Shown: positions 13,484 through 18,755 of the stretch, piece by piece
Layout: every line of letters begins with the position of its first letter
Numbering within the stretch: the first letter of the stretch is position 1
NCBI GenBank assembly: GCA_024763135.1
Contig: JANTGD010000019.1
Span: 1-18,755, forward strand
Reading direction: 5' to 3'
Origin: Thiotrichales bacterium
Lineage (GTDB): Bacteria; Pseudomonadota; Gammaproteobacteria; UWMA-0217
DNA length: 18,755 bases
Position numbers and translations under genes: made by a program
Notes under the pieces: model-generated
The model's input: only the letters and a program-made list of their open reading frames with translations
Told to the model about the DNA's origin: nothing
The model's database searches: none

Positions 13484-15697
13484 ATGTCTCATTTGCAGCA
13501 TCTATCTATCCTGATCGTTGATGACGATGCGGACCTGACTCAGTATTGGACCGCGCAGCTCGCCAGGGTTTTCAAGCATGTCTATAAAGCAGGGCATGCA
13601 TTTGAAGCCTTGGAAGTACTGCACCGCAAGCATCCTGATGTGGTCCTGATTGATGTTGATCTACCTGAAATGAATGGTTTGGCATTTTGTCAGGATCTCA
13701 AACGTCATGCTGAGTTCGCGGCTATCCCCGTTATTCTCTACAAATCTGGGTATCTCACTTTAGAGGACAAGCGTCTCGGCATGCAATCGGGTGCAGAGCG
13801 TTTGGTCTCTAAACCGGGTTCGGTTAAAGAAGTGATTCAGCTGATCGAAGACACGTATGCGGCGAGCCGGGTAAGTCAATTCGTCACTACCGATGAGGTG
13901 CCGGCGCTGCCGTCAAAAGAAGGGGGGTATGCGGACTACCTCACCCGTCAACTGGGCGAGACCATTGCGCAACTCAAAAAGGAACAGCAGACGCTGAACA
14001 CCTTCCTTAATCGCTACCAGGATTTTGCCAACTGTGTAGGCGACTTTTTTTGGGAGACCGACGCTCAAGGTTGCCTGACCTTTGTTGGCGCTGCTGCAGG
14101 AAATCGTCTGGAACTGCCGACCAGCGACTATGCGAACAAGCCCTTCAAAGACTTCTTCAGCAGCTATTTCAGCGACGACTCTTTAGAAGAACTGTTGCGT
14201 TTGCAGGGCCGTGGCGGCCGCTTTTCGATGAGCTGTGAGATTAATCGGGAACAAGCGCTCAGAGTCGTGCGCGTGGTGGGCCATCCGTACTACGCTGAGC
14301 CCGGTGGGCTTGCTGGGTTTCGGGGCGCGATTGTGGACATTACCGACGCCCAACTCAATTCTGAAAAACTGTATTTCGCAGCACACCACGATGCGCTGAC
14401 CGGGCTGCTCAATGCGCGCGCATTCGAACTTACCCTGAAAAATGCCATGCAAGCACTGGGAGAGGATGAGCAGCACGTACTCTGCTATCTCGATTTAGAT
14501 TTTTTTAAAGAAGTGAACGATACCGCAGGGCACCGGGCGGGCGACGAGGTCCTCTCGCAAATCGCCGATTTGTTTCGCAAACGCGTCCGTGCCAATGATG
14601 TGCTCGCGCGTATTGGTGGTGACGAATTTGCAATTTTACTTCGCCATTGCAGTATGGATCAGGCGCGGCGCTTGATTCAGGACTTACATAATTCAGTTAA
14701 AACGAATCGTTTTTTCTGGGAGGGGCACAGCTTCGAATTGGGGCTGAGCATCGGTTTGGTTGAGATCCACACCAGTTCGCTGACGGCGGAAGAAGTCATG
14801 GATTTTGCCGATCAAGCCTGCTATTCCGCCAAACACAGTGGACGGAATCAGATTCGCGTTTATGGTGAAGAACATCCCGCAGCGGGGCTTGCGGGCGATG
14901 CATTGTGGCTGGAACGTTTCCATCATGCCATCAATGAAGACGAATTGTGCCTGTTTGCGCAGCCTATCGAACCAGCCCGTTCTATCACCAAAGCGGGCGG
15001 TTGTGAGATTTTGGTCAGGATGCGCACTGGCGAAAAACTGGTAACCCCCGAACAGTTCATTTCCGTAGTGGATCGTTACCAGCTGTCAAATATTCTGGAT
15101 CGTTGGGTGGTCAACCACGTGATCGAGTGGCTGGAAAGTCAGGTTGTAACCGGGATCAGGCTCGATTTTTATTCCATCAATCTCTCCACGAGTTCAGTCT
15201 GTGATGAAGCGTTTCGGTCGCAGCTGTTTGAGCGCCTGAAACGCAGCCCGGTTGTGGCGAGAAAGCTGTGTTTTGAGATTGTGGAATCGACTGCAATGGA
15301 GAATCTGGAGAACGCATTGGAGTTTATCAAGACCATGCGCACCCTGGGTTGTCGCTTTGCCCTGGACGATTTTGGCACGGGTTTCTCTTCTTTGGCACAC
15401 TTGAAGAACCTGCCGGTGGATTATGTCAAGCTCGATGGACTGTTTATCCGCGGCATCACGCATGATGCGGTCGATCGCGGATTGGTTCAGTCCATCCAGC
15501 ATATTGCCTCGCTGATGGATATACAAACCATTGCGGAATATGTGGAAACCCCCGAGATTGAAGCGGAACTCAAAGAGCTCGGTATTGACTACGTACAGGG
15601 TTTTCACGTGGGGTATCCAGAAATGGTCGTGTTGCCATTTGCGCCCATCCCCCAGTGGGAAGGTTTGCCGACAGCGCAAGGTCCGGTGGACGCCTAA
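13484..15697 (+). CDS. REC-PAS-GGDEF-EAL response regulator (c-di-GMP turnover)
   Basis: This is a cytoplasmic regulator with no membrane segment, joining a phospho-receiver to both c-di-GMP synthesis and breakdown domains. The 737 residues contain a receiver (about 6-125) with acidic D13-D15, phospho-acceptor D57 and K110; the usual Thr/Ser switch position falls at K87/S88. A short helical linker (about 150-180) leads to a PAS-like domain (about 180-290, ending GAIVDITDAQ). The GGDEF domain (about 295-460) keeps GGDEF at 378-382, LDLDFFKEVND and the inhibitory RxxD site R369-D372. The EAL domain (about 472-725) reads E508-I-L, N566, E598, DDFGTG (628-633), K649, E685 and Q705. Both active sites therefore look usable. 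No partner kinase gene is adjacent, so the input signal is unknown. Confidence 0.93.
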   Translation: MSHLQHLSILIVDDDADLTQYWTAQLARVFKHVYKAGHAFEALEVLHRKHPDVVLIDVDLPEMNGLAFCQDLKRHAEFAAIPVILYKSGYLTLEDKRLGMQSGAERLVSKPGSVKEVIQLIEDTYAASRVSQFVTTDEVPALPSKEGGYADYLTRQLGETIAQLKKEQQTLNTFLNRYQDFANCVGDFFWETDAQGCLTFVGAAAGNRLELPTSDYANKPFKDFFSSYFSDDSLEELLRLQGRGGRFSMSCEINREQALRVVRVVGHPYYAEPGGLAGFRGAIVDITDAQLNSEKLYFAAHHDALTGLLNARAFELTLKNAMQALGEDEQHVLCYLDLDFFKEVNDTAGHRAGDEVLSQIADLFRKRVRANDVLARIGGDEFAILLRHCSMDQARRLIQDLHNSVKTNRFFWEGHSFELGLSIGLVEIHTSSLTAEEVMDFADQACYSAKHSGRNQIRVYGEEHPAAGLAGDALWLERFHHAINEDELCLFAQPIEPARSITKAGGCEILVRMRTGEKLVTPEQFISVVDRYQLSNILDRWVVNHVIEWLESQVVTGIRLDFYSINLSTSSVCDEAFRSQLFERLKRSPVVARKLCFEIVESTAMENLENALEFIKTMRTLGCRFALDDFGTGFSSLAHLKNLPVDYVKLDGLFIRGITHDAVDRGLVQSIQHIASLMDIQTIAEYVETPEIEAELKELGIDYVQGFHVGYPEMVVLPFAPIPQWEGLPTAQGPVDA

Positions 15698-15723
15698 GCA
15701 GGATGACGGGTGCTGCTGTAGCC

Positions 15724-17019
15724 TTAGTCTGCAATGCTGGCGACTGGAAATCCGTGCTGTGATGCAAGCATTGCGCTGCCATAAGCTGCTTCGGTCTGTT
15801 GCGCTATGCTGACCTTGCAACCCAGGATACGCGCACGTATTTTTCGCCAGGTTTCATTGAAGGCGCCGCCGCCTGTGCTGACGACCAGACGCGGATACAC
15901 GGCCCCCAGCTCCGCCAGGCGCCGGTATCCGCGCGCCTCGATTCGCGCAACACCTTCGAGTAGGCCATGAAGCAAATGTATACGGTCACGCGCAAGATTA
16001 GTATCGATACGCGGCGGGTACTGGGGGTCGTGATAGGGAAAGCGTTCGCCCGGCTGGCTCAGGGGATAGAAATCAAGTCCTGAGGGTACCTCGGGATCGA
16101 TATACCTGGATAAGTGCTCGAGTTCACTGGGAGAAAACCAGTTCAGTAACACCTTTCCCCCAGAATTAGACGCGCCACCTGCCAGCCAAAGACTGCCAAA
16201 GCGGTGACTATATATCCCATAGTCGGGCGCGAAAATGGGCGTTGTTGACAGGAGCTTCATCACCAGGGTGCTTCCCAGCGAGGTGACCGCTTCACCGGGT
16301 GTCTGCACTCCGGTGGCGATAATGGCTGCAGTGCTATCGGTCGTGCCGGCCCGGAGTGTTGCTTCGGTGGGGAGTTGCAGTTCAGATGCGATCTGAGGAT
16401 GCAGATTACCCAGGGCCGAGCCGGGTGCCACCACTTTGGGCAGCATCGCGGCAATCCCGGCCAAATCCTCCAGCCAGCCAGGCCATTGGCGTCGCACCAC
16501 GTCGTAGCCCAGCTTGAGTGCATTGTTGTAGTCAGTTGCGCAGATCCGACCGGTCAGGCGTGCATTCAACCAATCGACCTGATGTACCACAAGAGCGTGT
16601 TTGAGCTGTGTTGCTTCCATCAGCCACAGCACTTTTGCGAGGCTCGAAGTCGCACCCCGTGCAGCGCTCTGTTTTGGTGCGTATTGGGCGATGCGGGCAG
16701 CTTGCGCTGTGGCACGCGCGTCGTTGTACATCAATGCAGTGGTGAGCGCATTGCCTTGTCGGTCAGCCAGGCAAACAGAGGCCGAAGTGCCATCGATTGC
16801 GAGATCAGTGACCTGCGCCTTTAGAGACACTGGCAGTGCAGCAATGCATTGCTTAAAAGTGGACCACCAGAGACTGGGGTGTTGCTCGACCCAGTCGTTT
16901 TGCGGTGTGCTATAGGGCTGGCTGCCTGCGCGACTTTCAGCGAGGACCTGTCCTTGGGCATCGACGATACACGCACGTGTACCCGAGGTGCCTTGATCAA
17001 TGCCCAGTGCAAGCCCCAT
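15724..17019 (-). CDS. FGGY-family carbohydrate kinase, D-ribulokinase-like
   Basis: FGGY kinases phosphorylate sugars or polyols with ATP. This 431-residue member is shorter than typical xylulokinases or glycerol kinases (about 480-500). It resembles the compact cyanobacterial/plant D-ribulose kinase group, whose hallmarks I recognise in IDGTSAS (75-81) and LMYNDAR (96-102). Other motifs are the N-terminal phosphate loop IDQGTSGTR (7-15), the catalytic Asp D228 in GTTDSTAA, and the C-terminal ATP-binding STGGGAFNETW (381-391). The substrate is inferred, not shown. It lies 19 bases after queF on the same strand and is probably co-transcribed, although no ribosome-binding site is obvious. It is convergent with the GGDEF-EAL gene, with 26 bases between stops and no clear terminator. 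Confidence 0.85.
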   Translation of the reverse strand: MGLALGIDQGTSGTRACIVDAQGQVLAESRAGSQPYSTPQNDWVEQHPSLWWSTFKQCIAALPVSLKAQVTDLAIDGTSASVCLADRQGNALTTALMYNDARATAQAARIAQYAPKQSAARGATSSLAKVLWLMEATQLKHALVVHQVDWLNARLTGRICATDYNNALKLGYDVVRRQWPGWLEDLAGIAAMLPKVVAPGSALGNLHPQIASELQLPTEATLRAGTTDSTAAIIATGVQTPGEAVTSLGSTLVMKLLSTTPIFAPDYGIYSHRFGSLWLAGGASNSGGKVLLNWFSPSELEHLSRYIDPEVPSGLDFYPLSQPGERFPYHDPQYPPRIDTNLARDRIHLLHGLLEGVARIEARGYRRLAELGAVYPRLVVSTGGGAFNETWRKIRARILGCKVSIAQQTEAAYGSAMLASQHGFPVASIAD

Positions 17020-17038
17020 GATTGTTAACCGTTATCGT

Positions 17039-17428
17039 TTAGGGAAGCGTGATATAGTCCGGGGAGATCCAGCCTGGCGCTCGATGTTCAGCAATGACAT
17101 CGGTATAGATCCCACCCCGCACATTGAATTTACCGGTGACTCGCATGAACCGTGGTGCCGTAGCCGCCACCAGATCACTGAGAATCTGATTGGTCACAGC
17201 TTCATGGAAGGCACCTTCCTCCCGATAGCTCCACATATAGAGTTTCAGTGCTTTCAACTCGACACAGCGGCTCTCAGGGATATATTCGATTTGAAAGGTG
17301 GCAAAGTCAGGCTGGCCTGTTTTGGGGCAAAGGCAGGTGAATTCAGGCACGTCGATGCGTATCAAAAAGTCTCTTTCTGGATTTGGGTTGGGGAAGGTTT
17401 CGAGTTCTTTGCTTGGTTGCGTGGTCAT
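17039..17428 (-). CDS. queF: QueF, NADPH-dependent preQ0 reductase (short type)
   Basis: QueF reduces the nitrile of 7-cyano-7-deazaguanine (preQ0) to preQ1, a step in making queuosine for tRNA wobble positions. The 129-residue product is the unimodular, Bacillus-like form rather than the roughly 280-residue bimodular form of E. coli. The catalytic cysteine is C34 in TCLCPKTGQPDF, with D41 as the probable proton donor. The QueF motif ELKALKLYMWSYRE (57-70) and FHE (74-76) bind substrate, and FNVRGGIYTD (101-110) is near the end. The ATG at 17428 has no clear ribosome-binding site; TTCGCGAA (17437-17444) is a palindrome just upstream. It is divergent from smc and heads a two-gene unit with the FGGY kinase. 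Confidence 0.94.
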   Translation of the reverse strand: MTTQPSKELETFPNPNPERDFLIRIDVPEFTCLCPKTGQPDFATFQIEYIPESRCVELKALKLYMWSYREEGAFHEAVTNQILSDLVAATAPRFMRVTGKFNVRGGIYTDVIAEHRAPGWISPDYITLP

Positions 17429-17667
17429 CGTGTATATTCGCGAAATCTAATAGATAGTTGGGGTCTATTGCGTTGCCTGTGACACCCGCTTAGCAGTTTG
17501 GTCCTGTACCGAGGAGCTGCGGGCATAATACCGGCCGCCCATTCTGCGATGTTTCACCGGGTAACGCCCGCTGCGAGCGCGTGTGGCCGTCGAGTATAGC
17601 ATCTAACCAAAAACGATTATTTTCATTGTATCGATTCTGCATTCACACTCTTCTTTAAATTCTCTGC
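17429..17667. other. Divergent intergenic region queF / smc
   Basis: This 239-base region separates two divergent genes. The - strand side could give queF a leader of about 160 bases with inverted arms: GCGGGC/GCCCGC at about 17519-17524 and 17566-17571, and AATAGA/TCTATT near 17450-17470. A tiny - strand ORF (17465-17602, 45 codons, or 30 from GTG at 17557) is rich in Arg, Ser and Gln. I cannot tell whether it is real. The part next to smc (about 17603-17667) is AT-rich, with no clean -35/-10 pair and no strong ribosome-binding site. I could not match the region to a preQ1 riboswitch, tRNA or 4.5S RNA. Confidence 0.45.
17593..17601 (-). promoter_or_regulatory. Possible extended -10 promoter reading toward queF
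   Basis: On the - strand the sequence is TGCTATACT, an extended -10 (TGn plus TATACT). No -35 resembling TTGACA lies 16-18 bases upstream, as extended -10 promoters allow. It would start transcription near 17586 and give queF a leader of about 158 bases. The match could be chance. Confidence 0.35.
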
Positions 17668-18755
17668 ATGCGCCTAAGCAAAATCAAGCTGGCTGGATTC
17701 AAGTCTTTCGTGGATCCGACAGTCCTCAATCTTCCCAGTAACCTTGTGGGAATTGTCGGACCCAATGGCTGTGGCAAGTCGAATACCATCGACGCAGTCC
17801 GGTGGGTCATGGGCGAATCCTCTGCGAAACACCTGCGGGGTGAGTCCATGGAAGATGTAATTTTCAATGGTTCGGCTACGCGCAAGCCAGTGAGTCAGGC
17901 ATCGATCGAACTGATTTTCGACAATAGCGATGGCAGTCTCGGCGGAGAATATGCACGCTTCAACGAAATTGCGATTCGCCGCCAGGTCACCCGCGAGGGT
18001 CAGTCCACTTATTTCCTGAATGGTACGCGTTGCCGCCGCCGGGATATCACGGATATTTTCCTTGGTACCGGCTTAGGGCCGCGCAGTTACGCGATCATAG
18101 AACAGGGCATGATCTCGCGATTGATCGAGGCCAAGCCGCAAGAATTGCGTGTTTACCTGGAGGAAGCGGCCGGCATTTCCAAATACAAAGAGCGGCGCAA
18201 AGAAACCGAAAACCGCATGCGGCACACGCGGGAAAATCTCGATCGTCTCAACGATCTGCGGGAAGAAATCGGCAAGCAACTCGAACACCTTAAACGCCAG
18301 GCGGAAACCGCAGAGCGATTCAAACAGCTCAAGGCAGAGGAACGTCGGTGCAAGGCTGAGCTGCTTGCGCTGCGATTACAGCAGCTACAGGAAGATCTCG
18401 GTTTCAGGCAACGCGCCATTGCCGAGAAACAGACGGCCTTGGAACAGTTGATGGCCAAGGTGCGCGAGACCGAAGCTAAGATCGAGACACTGCGTAGCGA
18501 ACGGGACAGTGCGAATGAGCATGTGAATGCCCAGCAGGCGGGGTTCTATCAGCTTGGTAGTGAGATCTCACAGATCGAACAGACGATTCGGCATCAACAG
18601 GAACTCCAGGAACGTCAACTCAAGGAGCGCCAAACAGTGCTGCGTGAATTAGAGCAGGCTCAGGAGGAACTCGCACAGGATGCGGCGCGTTTGCAGGAGC
18701 AGGAGCAGGAGCTGGCTCAGTTAGAAAGCGAGCTCTTCCAGCAGGAAGAGATACT
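17668..18755 (+). CDS. smc: SMC chromosome-condensation ATPase, N-terminal part (runs off window)
   Basis: Smc is the ATPase core of the bacterial Smc-ScpAB condensin, which compacts and segregates the chromosome. The window holds the first 362 codons; the frame is open at the edge, so the gene is partial here, not broken. The N-terminal head shows the family start KIKLAGFKSFVDPT, the Walker A motif GPNGCGKSN at 31-39, WVMGESSAKHLRG, and the conserved LGTGLGPRSYAIIEQGMIS with the Q-loop region. After EEAAGISKYKERR the protein turns into a long charged coiled coil rich in Glu, Gln, Arg and Leu (from about 170 to the edge). The ATG at 17668 starts the conserved head directly. This is an Smc rather than the MukB of enterics, arguing against an enterobacterial host. 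Confidence 0.96.
   Translation, partial: MRLSKIKLAGFKSFVDPTVLNLPSNLVGIVGPNGCGKSNTIDAVRWVMGESSAKHLRGESMEDVIFNGSATRKPVSQASIELIFDNSDGSLGGEYARFNEIAIRRQVTREGQSTYFLNGTRCRRRDITDIFLGTGLGPRSYAIIEQGMISRLIEAKPQELRVYLEEAAGISKYKERRKETENRMRHTRENLDRLNDLREEIGKQLEHLKRQAETAERFKQLKAEERRCKAELLALRLQQLQEDLGFRQRAIAEKQTALEQLMAKVRETEAKIETLRSERDSANEHVNAQQAGFYQLGSEISQIEQTIRHQQELQERQLKERQTVLRELEQAQEELAQDAARLQEQEQELAQLESELFQQEEI

Noticed and set aside
15194..15820. 208-codon - strand open frame opposite the EAL domain
   Set aside because: It is antisense to a well-supported EAL coding region and its product shows no domain.
17465..17600. tRNA, 4.5S RNA or known preQ1 riboswitch in the queF-smc gap
   Set aside because: The GCGGGC/GCCCGC arms enclose too few bases for a tRNA, there is no T-arm, no GGAAG-type SRP motif and no known preQ1 aptamer core.

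Overview
The window is chromosomal DNA from a gammaproteobacterium. The main evidence is the gene order on the + strand: hscB-hscA-fdx-iscX, ndk, rlmN, pilW, rodZ, hisS, yfgM, bamB, der. This is the classic gammaproteobacterial iron-sulfur / translation / envelope cluster, and the products read very close to their E. coli and Pseudomonas counterparts. The pilW gene and a c-di-GMP regulator point to an environmental, probably type IV pilus-bearing species. I cannot name the genus from the sequence.

Layout. (1) 1-229: leader before hscB, with no IscA C-terminus visible. (2) 230-3284: the second half of the isc operon (HscB and HscA chaperones, 2Fe-2S ferredoxin, IscX). (3) 3285-3783: a gap of about 500 bases with short repeated motifs, a good sigma-70 promoter and a terminator-like hairpin just before ndk. 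(4) 3784-6057: ndk, rlmN and pilW, tightly packed. (5) 6058-6161: a long-stem hairpin with a T-run. (6) 6162-10173: rodZ, hisS, yfgM and bamB, compact and partly overlapping; ispG, often found between rodZ and hisS, is absent. (7) 10174-10510: a gap holding a perfect 13-bp inverted repeat. (8) 10511-13107: der and a class I/II PLP aminotransferase. (9) 13108-13483: a 127-bp tandem repeat (2.2 copies) made of alternating inverted arms. (10) 13484-15697: a REC-PAS-GGDEF-EAL response regulator. (11) On the - strand, 17428 down to 15724: queF (short, unimodular type) followed by a small FGGY sugar kinase of the D-ribulokinase-like type. (12) 17429-17667: a divergent intergenic region with a possible extended -10 promoter, a long leader for queF and a tiny basic ORF. 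(13) 17668 to the window end: the N-terminal part of smc.

How the genes work together: HscA/HscB/Fdx/IscX complete the ISC pathway, which supplies clusters to enzymes such as the radical-SAM methyltransferase RlmN encoded next to it. HisS, RlmN and Der serve translation and ribosome assembly. PilW, RodZ, YfgM and BamB serve the cell envelope (pilus secretin, cell shape, periplasmic chaperoning, outer-membrane protein assembly).

Most of the window is ordinary core genome. I did not find a convincing undescribed multi-gene system. The parts worth a second look are non-coding: the 127-bp array, the related-looking hairpin after pilW, the bamB-der inverted repeat, the ndk leader and the queF/smc divergent region.
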